From Nansenia antarctica (taxonomy: Eukaryota; Chordata; Actinopteri; Argentiniformes; Microstomatidae): a DNA stretch of 64,000 nucleotides. The position numbers were made by a program, and so were the translations under genes. Below the pieces are notes generated by a model. The model did not search any database, was not told the DNA's origin, and saw only the letters and a program-made list of their open reading frames with translations. Position 1 is the first letter of the stretch. The number at the start of each line of letters is the position of its first letter. Below are positions 24,703 to 37,415 of this stretch, piece by piece. The stretch lies in the NCBI GenBank assembly GCA_963989245.1, contig OZ022342.1:18579457-18643456 (forward strand), in the 5' to 3' direction.

Positions 24703-27700
24703 ATGCATTTACTGATTTACTGACTGTCAATCTCTGTCATTGTTGATACTTGCTGTGGCTCACAACTATAATTGAGGAACAAATATGCACAGACAGATTA
24801 GTGTACTGAATGTTTCTGTTTGCTTGTGTGAGTCGAAGGCTCTCTGTATGCTGGTTGGAGAATGCAAAATCAGTCTGCTCCGGCCACACACTGAGTCATG
24901 TTTCACTGGACACTAGCCTAAGCATTCTAGGTTAATAACTGCAACCTGCTATAAATAGACACAGCCAGGTCTGCCTATTGCACGTTTGCCATCCCATGTC
25001 TCATCCTTGTAGTCAAAACAGGGATGGATTGTAAAATGTTGTGAACATGGTTGTTTAACATCCCAAGCTCTCGCCCACCAAACCAAAAACATTATATCCT
25101 TATTAAAAGTAGGCTTATCTCTCTGTTTTCATATGACACTTTGTTGGTCTGCTATTCAGAGCTTGTGCCTGACCATGTATTTACCATGTTAATGTAAATA
25201 CATGGGCCAGGTTTTACCATCACTTGACTAATGTGAAATGGGACCAAATCCAGTAACATGAGCTTGTCTATACAGAATATAATAGCTATAGGTGTTTATG
25301 GATTGATTTAGAGGGAGGAGCTCACAGTTATTTGACTACCTGAGTTACTGCTGTGGCCCTGCAATGTCTTTTGGATCAATACACATCTGCCTATTGGCTG
25401 GGAATCTACTCTAACACTTGCGTGTTGGATGGATTGCAGAGAGGGAGGAGGGGGTGCAGAGAGAGTGGGGCAGTGCAAGTGGATGAACTGATAAGCCTAC
25501 TGCAGTGGAGCCCAAACATCTGTGCTATGACCCACCTAGGGCTTTTGGAGCAATACAGAAGGCGTCAGCCACAACTCACTATTCAGTAAAACATGTGTGT
25601 GTGTGTGTGTGTGTGTGTTTCCAGAGTCTATGGATACCAACCGAAACAAATCAATATGACCTATAGCAGACCAATAGTATAGTTAGTGCCTTAATGTGCA
25701 ACACATACATTAGATATGATACCATAGAGAGAGAACACACTGTTCCATTCTGCAATGTATGATACTGTTGTCTCGATATACTATGTTGTTGTAGTGTCAA
25801 TGAAATGCACATACAGGACTCCTGTAGACCCAGTCTTATTAATCCATTTTAAATTCCTCATCTTGTTAGATAAAACCATAGATGTGTACACCTTTTCAAC
25901 ACTGGATTATGAGATGGGGGACACATACTGTCAATGTAGTAACTGTTGCATAACTGTTGTATCATTGATGCAAAACATGCTCCATTTCACTGTTGTTTTT
26001 AACACCCCTCCCCCAATCCAAAAAAACAAACTTCCGTCAATGCTGTATGACTACAACTCCCAGAGGCCTGCTATTCACACAGAGGTCGGGGGTCATCAGT
26101 GACAACCAGGAAATCACATGTACAAAAGATCCACAGGCTTATGACTGCTTGTTCTTTTTTTCTCTCTCACATTAACCCCCCCCCCACCCCACCACCACCA
26201 CAAGAACAGAATGTTTTTCCGTCTGAGAGACAGGGAGTGCCAGGGTCCACCACAGTACAGTTCATTCTGGCACGTTACAGCCTGGGGCTGTTTGTCATAT
26301 ACCGTATCAAACTGTGCAGCATTCCTGAGTCTGCAGTGGACTCATTCTCATCAGCGTTATGAGATAAAGGAGATTAATCAAAAATACTTTCACTGCTAAA
26401 GCCATATAGAGAGGGATTATACATTGAGCTGCTAGTAATCCTTAATTATGGTCAAGTTAAACTGATAGGCCTACCTATTGAGAGGGACTATCGTTGTTTA
26501 CTAGATATAATAGTCTGTTGATTTAACTCTACATAATTTCACAGAGACTGTTGACCTTTGTCTTTGAATTTATTGGCCATTTCTTAAGTCTGCTACTCTT
26601 TATGATTGACTAAGACCCAGACCGTTTGATTCAGTGCTGTAACTATTCACTCTAGTTACTATTGTAACTTGTGTAAGTCGTCACTTTTGGAGAGGTTCCC
26701 AAAAGAGACAAGCTTCAGGGAAACTGGAGCTCATACCTCACCTGACCTTAAATTCATGGCCCACTAGACAGTTCAAGGATGGTATTAAAAGAGGGGAAAG
26801 AGTGGGTCAGATTCCCTATCTTTGAGTAACCTAGGTCAGCATTAACATAAAGCGTCGTCATCATTTTCCTACTCTGTAATCGGCCTGAAATGTCAGTGCT
26901 AGGTATTCTGAAGCTGACCAACGCTGTTTTCTACTATTACAGATATTCATTATCCAGATAAAACCAGTTGACCTTTAGACTAAATGCAGCTTCCGTTGTG
27001 ACTTGTGGCATGTGACTTTCCTCTCAGTCCCACCAGGCTCAGCACTTTTGTAGGGAGGATGTATTGAAGACCTGGTGAGGCCTCTCTCTCTATGACTCAC
27101 CAGTCCTCCCTGTGTACTGGGCAGCACCAGTAGCCATTAACACTCAAGGTTCCTTTCCTGTGATGAATCTGTCAAGTTCAAGGTGTTTCTCCTGGTAGTG
27201 TTGGACTGCAGTGGGAGTTTTCTCCACAACAAGTGAAAACAACACGCCGTCCATGTCGCCCTGTCTGAGGATGTCATTAATCAATGTTTACCACGGGGGC
27301 AGTGTCTGAATAAGGTTGTACTGCACAGTAACTTGTGACAGGGACTATTTCGACCACGGTAGCTGGTACATGTCTGTATTCTGTGGCAGAGTAAACAGCT
27401 TGTTTATCACAGGGCTCCTCCCCCCATGCTCTCCTGGGCCACTGCAAGCCTGGTCTACAGGTTGCTGTCTTTCTTTACTTTTGGAAGCCTGACTTACTGC
27501 AAAGATGGGCTGATTTACGTTAGCTTTTAAGAGATTAAACGTGTCATTGTAACACATATGTTGGCATCATTTGCATGTACTTTAATTTGTCATTTGTCAT
27601 TCTTGGTAGTTTTTTGTGTGTGACCTTGTTTGTTTACCGTTCCTTGCTACCCTCTGTGAATGTATTTAAGACTGGGGAAATCCCCCACATGCACTCTCTG

Positions 27701-30364
27701 TGATTAGGTTTCCTCAGAGTGATTTATAGACACTGTGCCCCACACATCTATGCTCCTTTCTACATGCCCCCCCCCTCCTCTCTGCTTGGCTTAATATGAC
27801 AATGGCCACACCCTAACTGCACATCCAAAAGAAACAGGGTGCGGGGTTCATTCTATTACACTGTATGCTAGAGCATATTTATGCTCAATAAATATTGTAG
27901 AATGAAAAATGACTCTGGAAATGATTATCATCTCAGACATACTAGAGCCCTCTTTTGTTAACACTTATATCTCAGATCAGATAATGCAGTAGCCCATAGG
28001 GATCCTGACTCTTTGGAGTGTTTCAGTGCTTGTTGCTGGGGAGGAGGGGTGTGCCTTCTGTGGGTGTCTGGTCAGGATCAGAGTTGATTTCCCCTTACTT
28101 CAGCACGTTCTTAAGGCTCTCCACAACCTGTTGTTGTCTCACTTGAGCCTGGGCACATGTCCATCCGTAGCTCATATCCCCTTAAGTCTGTACAGAACTG
28201 GTTGTTCCATTTTTCTTTGGCTAACTGTCATAACAACAGTCCTTTTGACCTCGGCAAAGTGGTATAGGCAAGAGTCAACCTACCTAAGTTAAATAGTATA
28301 TATACTAGTAATAGTATACTATTATATATTAGAACTATTAATAGTAAGTTATCTTTGCTGGGCAGAAATCAATGTTGGGTATGTTTTCCATATAGATACT
28401 ATAGAATAGGTAGAACAGACAAAGTGCATGTGTGAGTGTATTTTAACAAGTCCCAAGGAGAGAATAATTTTGAAGATATAAAGGAAAATTGCTTTGTCAA
28501 AATATCATGATAGATGTTACTTTCCCCCCAAACAGATCACTGCCTTCCCAGGCTCCTTCAAACCTTAATCACAAATACACCATTCGTCTGTCATAACTGC
28601 TAGCTGTAGCATTGATTCCCAATGATAAAGAACTATGACAGATTAGCCCTTTCCTATCTTTTTTGTAAAAGGGAACAGAAAAACAAAGTTCATGAGAATG
28701 AGCATATGTCAGCTTGATGTGGTTTTGTGGTTGAAAGAGTAGTTGTCTCTGTCACAGAGAGTTGACAAAGGCACCTTGGGATTTTTGAACTGTTGTTATC
28801 CATTTCCATACACTTATATGATAACGGTTAACTATACAGGGAGGCTTGTCTGTTACCAAGAATATCTGTTATCTGTTACAAGATACCAAGAATTATCTGA
28901 AAGATAAAAATCTTTAAGCAACAGAGCATTTGACATAAACTCCCACTGGAACTGGCAGTGCATGCAGCTAAAGGGTGTGGGATACTTGATTCTATTATTG
29001 CAGCCATAAGGGTGGTAACCTTTGTCACTCTGGTGTCCATGTACTGTACAATCAGGGGCAGGGTTAGATCAGCATGATTGCACGTGAGGGGGTTTGCTAA
29101 TCTTTGGCAAGAACATAAATGTGATAATAAAGCCCTTGGGGCCGCCGAGGGGAGCTGTAGAAATTGAATTATGTGGCGATAGTACGATGTGCCGCCTCGT
29201 GTAGTGGAGGGACATCCTGGGCAGGCCAAGGCCCTGGGGATGTCCGCCTGTTCCACTTCAATTATCTAGGCCTGTTTGTTTGGATCAATATTTTGAATTC
29301 ACTGCTTTTGGTATTTCAAGGTCATCAAAAGGTCATTCGCATAATCTTGATGAACATAAGCTTTTGATCATGTTGACAGCCATGTGTAAGATCAAAGCTT
29401 TGCACATTACTGAAGTGGAGAGAAGGCAGGGGATCTCCAGTAGACCACCACATTCCCCAGAGTGTCATTACACACTGTGCAGTGTTCTCTGAGAGCTACA
29501 CACTGGTGAAGTTTGTTGATGTAACGGATGTCTTAATCTGTACAAGGGATTCAGTTTTTTTTCTTCATATTCATACTTTTCTTTGAATACGATCTCACTT
29601 ACCCATGGGTGCATGTATCCATGACGACCCCTTAACAGGTGTAACGGGCCTGTGTACATGGGTTGTCCCTGCCTAATGAGGTGTTGAAAATGTGGGGTTA
29701 ATTTTCAACCCTGAACAGATGTTGAAACTGCAAATTAAACATGGCTGTTGGGATGCACAAGACTGGAAATGCCAGTGTGCCAACAATCTGACATACCCAT
29801 CACGATGACCTGACTTAAGATCATTGTAACAATGTAGCCTAATCATCTGTAACGTATTCTAGGTAAAATAGTGGCCATTTTGTACACTATTGTTGATAGG
29901 CTATAGCTTGAACATTTTTGCACAAGATTACCCAAAGAAGGCCTTTCATGGTGCTGGCACAACTTGCTGATCATGAACACCAAGTAAATCTCCACACTTT
30001 GACTCCAAAATTAGGCTACATTTTGCTCAGAGGGCAGTTCACACAGCAGTGTTGTATTGAAGGAGCACACAGCTGTTGTGTGCACAGTGGGCGCTTTCCT
30101 GAGTACAGTGTCCTGGTGTGTGTGTATGTACACAATGTATATTATTTTATCATCTCCAGTGGCTTGATATTGAGGGTTGACAACGTGGTGTTTTTCCTCA
30201 GGCGGCCATGCATGTGTATGACACAAAAGGAACAGAAGTGTACACCAACGGCAGTGCTGGCCTCACGAATGGCACAGAGATGACCAGGATGCGTGATGTG
30301 GAGTTTGAAAAAAATCCCTCAGAGCCAATGGTAAAACCACTACTGCCAAAACCTTGTATCTTTC

Positions 30365-30445
<81 letters not shown>

Positions 30446-33400
30446 GCAATGTGTGTCATTTTGTTTTTGAGGATTCTTTGCAGTGTGCTAATTGTTTGAC
30501 TGATGTTACTTGTCTTTAGGGCGTGACACTGAAATTGAATGAAAAACAGAGGTGTACGGTGGCCAGAATATTGCATGGAGGCATGATACACAGACAAGGT
30601 ACATAACACCATCGAATCGGACTGCTAATACAATTATTCTAGTTACTTTGTGTATCATGCATGTTTGTGTGCCAATTAGACACTTGGTTATTGACCTGGT
30701 AGCACTCTGGCTGTACTGGACGGACGTGTTCTTGTGCTTATTTATTTTTGTACGTTTCAGGTTCCCTACATGAAGGGGATGAAATTGCAGAGATCAATGG
30801 GAAGAGTGTGGCCAACCAATCTGTCGACCAGCTACAAAAAATCCTGGCAAGTTCCCTGCATTTTTATCATTAAGAAAGATACTGAACAGGGCTCTGGCTG
30901 GAGAAATTGGGAAACAGGTTGCAAAATTCACATTCCTTGTTCTGACAGTATGATGTGTTTAGGTCAAATGTTTAGGTCAAAAAATTTTGTTGTGACAGTT
31001 GATGTGTTTAGGTCGAATGAGTGTTTGTAAAATGTTTCCTATCCTCCATTTCAGAAAGACACCAACGGAGTAGTTACTATGAAAATTATCCCTAACCAGC
31101 CATGTCGCACACTTGTGTGTGAGGTAAGCCAATGAAAGGGCCAATTAGATGCACATTTTTCCTCTCTGAAAGGACTTTAATAATGGATTTTTAAAAATAT
31201 TTTTTATTATTTTTAATTCTTTTTTTCTTTCTTCTTTTTTTACTTCTAAATGAAATTTTATCACCATGAATGGTCCAAGAAACGGTTACTTCTCGAGCAG
31301 GGCTGATAGAGTGCACCCTTTACATAACAGGTTTAAAATATCGATTAGAGAGGGCATGCACCTTTATTTACTTATTCATGCCATTGAAACACTTGCAGAC
31401 ACCCATTATATTTGGATCATATCAGCAAATTGATGGATAATTCACTACTACCTCTGAGATATGAGATAAAACCATGGTGTGCCAAGTTTGATAGCAAGCT
31501 TGAAAAGTTACCGCATCTTCATTACATGGTGCCTCCCTCTACCACCAATCATGTCTTCTTCTTCATTAAATGGAGTTTGTTCTTTGTCAGGCGAATCCTC
31601 CCTAAGCCAATGAGAGACACAGGTGACTATACAACCATTAGACTCCACTAGTAGCCTAATATACAGATCATCACTCATATTAGATCTGCACATTAGACTT
31701 GAAACACATTAGTTGTGTGTTTCACTCTGCCATCTACTGGTCACATTATGTCATAATTGTCCTCTACCATGGCAATTTGCTGCAGTTATTGATGTTGTGC
31801 CTTGGAACCTTGAAGAGTTACAACAACAAGAAAAATCGAATTGTTGTTCTTTTAAAATTAGGTCAGATTGGCATGTACTATTACAAATATGATGCCTTCA
31901 AACAAAGCTCTTGCATAATGATAACTGCACTCTCATAGTGTGGTCAGTGATGGCAGTCTAATCTCAAGCTTTTTCCCATTTTATAGATTAGCAAACAATA
32001 CAGTATTGCACAGAATAACCTGTGGAGCCCTCCTGTGGATGGTAATTAGGTTTGCTTAGATCTTAAACCAGCTGAGGCATTGCCATTGGAAGGATTTGGG
32101 GCCATTGTTGTATCAATTAACTGATAGTTTATAAACTAACCCCCAACATTTATGATTCTGGTCCATTTACGGTACTTAATCCAAGCCACAACGCTATCAC
32201 CTGAGTCCATTTATCAGAGATTTTGTACAGTGTTAAGACTCCAAGTCCACCGTAAGTTCGGAACTGCAAACTGTTGCAAATCATTGGTATTGATGGGTTA
32301 GGGTTAGAACCCATTGAACCATATTGACCAATTTACATACAGCACACATTGTAACCCAATTCCCAAAAAGGGGAACAACTCCTCTCAACCATCTCCCTGC
32401 AGTTGTTATGTGTTACTTCCTCCCCAGATGTACATGAGGGCTCAGTTTGCCTATGACCCTGCCAAGGATGACCTCATCCCATGCAAAGAGGCAGGATTGA
32501 AGTTCCAAACAAGTGACATCATTCAGATTATCAACAAGCAGGATCCAAACTGGTGGCAAGGCAGGGTGGACAACTCTGCTGCCGGCTTCGCAGGACTCAT
32601 CCCCTCCCCAGAACTTCAAGAATGGTATGATCTACCAACTGGTCTATTCTCATATAATTGCTAGTAACCTTTAGGAAAGGTTGCTCGCTAATGCACTGGA
32701 ATCCCAAAGATCAGTTGACCTTTTGCTAATCCTAAAAAACGTTAGGTGCAGAAAAACTAGACTTGGCTGTAAACCAATATGTAGGTGTCATGTTTCATGT
32801 TTAAAGTGCTGGTAGATTGTAGGTGAGAGGAAACCCCTGTGTCTGTCCTCTGCTCCAGGCGGGTGGCCAGTAAGAGCAAGGCCACTGTGGGCACCCAGTC
32901 CTGCAGCCCCTTTGGGAAGAAGAAGAAGTGCAAAGACAAATACCTGGCCAAGCACAGCTCTAGTATGTACTATTTCTCATGTTAAATATACTCTGTTACA
33001 TCATCCATGTTTTTAAAATCACAAATTACAAATGTTTTTCTTCTCCTATTAGTTTTTGACCAGCTGGATGTGATATCTTATGAGGAGGTTGTTCGGCTCC
33101 CTGCCTTCAACAGAAAAACCTTGGTGCTTATTGGTAAGCTTCCTCTAAGTGTGGCCGTTTGCATCAGCAATAAGACCACAAACTAATTTGAGCCTGATCG
33201 GTTGAAGAACCATTCCATAAGAATTTGTTGTCACTATTAGTATGTTCATCTTTCTGTTTAGGTGCACCAGGAGTAGGAAGGAGCCATATCAAAAGCTCGT
33301 TGCTGACCAAATACCCTGATAAATTTGCCTACCCTGCACCCCGTGAGTAGTCTTCATCTACATATTATAATCTTCACCTGTTTTGAGAGAAACTTTGTTT

Positions 33401-35707
33401 TGTAAAGCACCTAGCTTCCAGTTTGAACAGCTTGAATGTGGTTACAAACAGACACCACCAGACCCCCGCGTAAGGACGAGGAGAACGGGCTGGAGTACTT
33501 TTTCATCTCCAACGAGGTCATGACCAAATGCATCACTGGGAATGAGTTGCTGGAGTATGGCAGCTTCCAGGGGAATATGTTTGGGACCAAAATTGAGACT
33601 ATCCAGAAGATCCATGAGCAAGGCCAGATTGCCCTGTTGGATGTGGAGCCACAGGTAGGCCTATGTTCTCTCTCTGGAGCTGACCTTTTTATGACTATAA
33701 GTGGTAGCGTACTATAACCTTTTTCTATTGTTGTATTGGTTTCTTTGCTACGTATTTGTCTAGATTAGTATGTGTTTCCCAGTAATAGAGTAGCATCTCT
33801 GTCTTCGTCTTTGTCTAGACATTGAAAGTCCTGCGGACGGGAGAGTGTGCACCTCTCGTGGTGTTCATCGCACCCACCAATACAGCTGCCCAGGTAAACT
33901 ACCGCTTGTCATTGTTTACAAGAATCTAAGTTATTTCAGTTTGTGTCTGAGAATTCAAAATACAGTGGGGGAAATAAGTATGTTAACAATCAACACATTT
34001 TTTAATTCATCATATTTCCATTGCAGCTATTCACATGAAATTAAGACCGGATTCTATACAACTACACAGCTGAATAAATTGTAACACTCCAATCCATAAG
34101 AAAGATTATGTGCAATAAAGGGGAATGACGTATTAAAGGGGAATGATGTACACAGGAAATAAGTATTGAACATGCTAACTGAAATGTATTCAAAGGAAAC
34201 CTTTTATGTTCTTTTTCCACAAGTGAATGTAGGTCTCTAGGGTCCCCAAAACATGTCATTGAAGTTTTTTGCTGAAAATACCACACAGATTTAGGTCATG
34301 TTCCCACATGAAAATCCGAATCATGACCCGGAGCAAGTGGATGAGATTGCAACATTGTTGCATACATTATTTCTCTGATTTGCGTTCTCACAGCCTGTTC
34401 TCACTGTTATGTAAACGAAGTAACAAATTTGTAATCGAAGCAACATACGTCATCGAAGCAATCAAAGCATGCAATCGAAGCAACAGACGTGGTAGTTGAT
34501 TGGTCAGAAAGATTGAGAGGGAATTCAACAGAGACACGAATGATGGACCCACAACAACGTATGGCGTTCGCCCTACTGGCGCTTCTTTTTGGTTTTTGGT
34601 GCCAGATAATGGCAAATCAAGATCAATACGAGCATGAGCGGGAAATAGATCCGTTGCATTTTTGTGTGTCTCCACTAGTGACCGAGCGGAATTTTCAGCT
34701 CATATGTCGATTAAGGCCTTTATATCTTCGACGGACCACGTTGTCCCCCTGACTTTAACGTTAGCCATTTGGGAAATGAAATGTTACCTAGCCCGTTGCT
34801 TGCTAGCTAGCACGTTCGCGTTGCTTGCTAGGCAGATCTGCCCGTTTGTCCCTCTCTTATCCAGATCAACACGCGTGCGCAGTTGTTTTCCTATGGACAG
34901 CCTCGAGCAGCGTTCTCAACAAAAGCGAAGTGATGCATGCGTCGTGTCTAATCAGAGCGAAACCTGCTTTTCAAGCGGAGCATGCGTCGGTTGTTTGCTC
35001 CGGGAGTGACTTCGAATGCACATTCTCACAGCTCCAAATGACGCAGAGCAAAGCACATTTTATCCGAAACTCAGATTCCAAATGAAGCAAATGTTCTAGT
35101 GAGAACACACCTCTAAAGGTATTTTAGCATGCCTCTGTTTCTGTCCTTTTCTCAACGGGCTGTTTCAAGGGTCGGGAAATCATCAGCAATTTTCAGCTGA
35201 TTCGCTGTGTGGCAGTGTGGTGAGAAAACAGAACGGGATAGAATTAAAAACCAAAAACCAGTGTTCCCCACAAAACAGGGGATCCAAAACCCTTTGAATG
35301 GAAACGATCTGACCTTGCGTTCGAAAGTGACATAATACTAATACTTATTTCCCCCATTGTATGTCCCCCTAAAACAATTTCCAGTTAACTGGAAACTAAG
35401 GAAGTATGCCTGTCTGTCTAGTAATTTTCTAGTAATTGCATCTACAATGCAAACACAGTAATAATAACCTTACTAGTCAGGAATAACATGTTTTCATAAA
35501 AACATTTTGAGTAACTCTGTCCTCTTGTAGTCGGAATCCCTGCAGATGATCCAGAAGGAGTCTGATGCCATCCTTGCCACGTATAGACACTTCTTTGACG
35601 TGATCCTAGTCAACAATGACGTTGATGAGAGTGTGAAAGGAGTGGAGGAGGCCATGGAGCGTGCCACCTCCACCCCACAGTGGGTGCCTGTGTCCTGGGT
35701 GTATTAA
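22760..35707 (+). CDS. mpp1: 55 kDa erythrocyte membrane protein / MAGUK p55 (MPP1), complete
   Basis: Twelve exons give 467 aa: 22760-22882, 30202-30330, 30520-30598, 30761-30846, 31055-31123, 32428-32624, 32859-32962, 33053-33133, 33262-33342, 33452-33654, 33819-33893, 35531-35707. Order: N-terminal MTLKSNKN and [16 protein letters not shown] at about 72-155 ([20 protein letters not shown]); SH3 at about 163-230 ([27 protein letters not shown]); basic HOOK segment [17 protein letters not shown], the likely protein 4.1 site; guanylate-kinase-like domain with [15 protein letters not shown] and TTRPPRK, ending WVPVSWVY. Human MPP1 is 466 aa, so the gene is full length. MAGUK GK domains are normally non-catalytic. 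p55 scaffolds glycophorin C and protein 4.1 under the membrane. The intron after exon 4 uses a GC donor (CTG|GCAAGT). Intron 1 is 7.3 kb. Confidence 0.96.
22883..30201 (+). other. mpp1 intron 1
   Basis: No exon-like sequence is seen in this 7.3 kb. It contains (GT)n microsatellites at 24631-24700 and about 25592-25618 and C-rich runs near 26177. Otherwise it is unique-looking DNA where regulatory elements could lie, but none can be named. Confidence 0.7.
24631..24700. repeat. (GT)35 microsatellite
   Basis: Uninterrupted GT run in mpp1 intron 1. Confidence 0.98.
30368..30443. repeat. (CT)n microsatellite
   Basis: About 38 CT units in mpp1 intron 2, 38 bases after the donor of exon 2. Confidence 0.98.
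33961..35361. mobile_element. Tc1/mariner-type element, probably with a nested insertion, in mpp1 intron 11
   Basis: TACAGTGGGGGAAATAAGTA at 33961-33980 is matched in inversion, with one mismatch, by the sequence at 35342-35361. Each end carries TA as in Tc1 elements. The interior between about 34290 and 35110 is more GC/CpG-rich, begins and ends near GTTCTCAC/GTGAGAAC motifs, and may be a second element inserted into the first. Confidence 0.7.
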
Positions 35708-37415
35708 CCACTGTCTGCCCCTGAAGAACCACTTATGTCTGACAAACTGGTGCAATGTTATACCCCCACAGGACCCAGCCACGCATTAGAGATACCTGAC
35801 TTTGTCTGGGTAGAAGCTAATCGCTATGGTCTATGTAATTGTCAATTGTTTTGCACAAGAGCATTCGCAAAAAAGCAATAGAGGAAAGTAACCATTTATT
35901 TCAGAGTATATATAATGAACCACAAAGGGATATTTTACGTGTTTGTAAGACCTTAATTAAGTGCCGAAGGATGGGTACCACACTGCTACGGGTGATTGTT
36001 GGCATGATAGCAATGCAAAGAGGACCACTACTGTGAACGAAACACCACTTCACCTAACAGGGTTTCATCATGAGTTACCTTGACTGGTTTCATTGTTTTT
36101 GTTCCATTGTGAGGTGTGCCATGAAATTCTGTATTTCTCTATCAATATACAGTTGTTCATGTTTAAATACAGTACAGGGATAATGTATGTCTTCGACAAG
36201 AAACTGTTCAGTCTGTCAACATTAAGTGACTTGTTCTGTTAACCTCTCAGTATGTCTCAACTCATCAGAAATGTATACCTCATGTCATGTAAGGCACTTT
36301 CAAATTGAATTAAATGTCCCCCCACTCCACAAAAACTGCTTCTTGCCTTCTGTCTATTGTGTGAATGGTAGACTTCATCCAAACAATGAGATCATGATAG
36401 TAAGTGTCAAGGGGGAAAATTGCATGTTTGGGGTAAAGTGAAATCATATTGAATTGTGAAATTTAATTAGATGAACATAAGAGGCAGGAATTGAAAAATT
36501 GTACTCCTGAATATTCTCAGCCCCCACTAGGCAGTGTGCTGTACTCTAGCATAGCCACAACTCCTTTGGTGGTCTGGAGAACTTCAGATCAGCCAATCCA
36601 GACACTGGTCATACCTACAATTTCATTGGATGTTACATTCCAATAACCCCCTCCATAGGATGGTTGCCTTATCTTTTCCGAGCGGGTAGGACTATTTTTT
36701 GCAGTGGGGTTGCTTATGCTAGCTTGCAACAATGAAAATGGGAAACACGAATTATGTTTTTTGGAGCACCACAGGCTTTCTGAACTAGGAAAGCAGTGTC
36801 TCAACTAGGTTAACTGTACTGCCTTCAGACAAACAATGGCATGCAAATAAATCACTAGTGGCTAAAACAGTCTCATAACACCACCTCCAGGAGACACTAG
36901 CAACCCTCAAATGATTAATAACAAATGAAAAATAACACCAAGACTGTGTTAGAAAAAAAGCATGTTCATTTCAAATTACACTTTATGATCAGGTTGTTTC
37001 TGTATTTACAATATAAAACAACAAAAACTCAAATGGCAGTTCACACAGTTGAGGGTACACACAGAAAAGCAGATGCCCAGAGACGGAGTACTTGGAACAT
37101 GTAAAAACAAAATTTCACTGTCATGAGTACAAAATAAAGACATACAGGGTAGATGTGGTGTCGTAACCGTGACCATATAACTATATGATCATAAGACTGA
37201 CCCAACCTAGGCCTATATCATGATTATTAAACTTGGGTAGCGGCCACAGGACAAACGTAATCAATAACTGAAGGAAAATTAAAACTCTGGGTTGCTTGCT
37301 CAGCCAGTAGCCTCTTCAATGCCCATCCATCTGTAGGGTATATCTGCAGGCACTCATTCAATTGTCCTTTCACTGTGTTTGTGTTCGTGTTCATGTTCAT
37401 TGGCCCAAAGCCTAT
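35708..37415. other. Convergent 3' region between mpp1 and dkc1
   Basis: The mpp1 3' UTR starts at 35708 and the dkc1 3' UTR ends somewhere above 36960. AATAAA at 36846-36851 (+) is a possible mpp1 poly(A) signal. No other gene is seen. Confidence 0.5.

Noticed and set aside
34489..34752. Open frame with [17 protein letters not shown] as a host gene
   Set aside because: It lies inside a transposable element in an intron and has no splice support.
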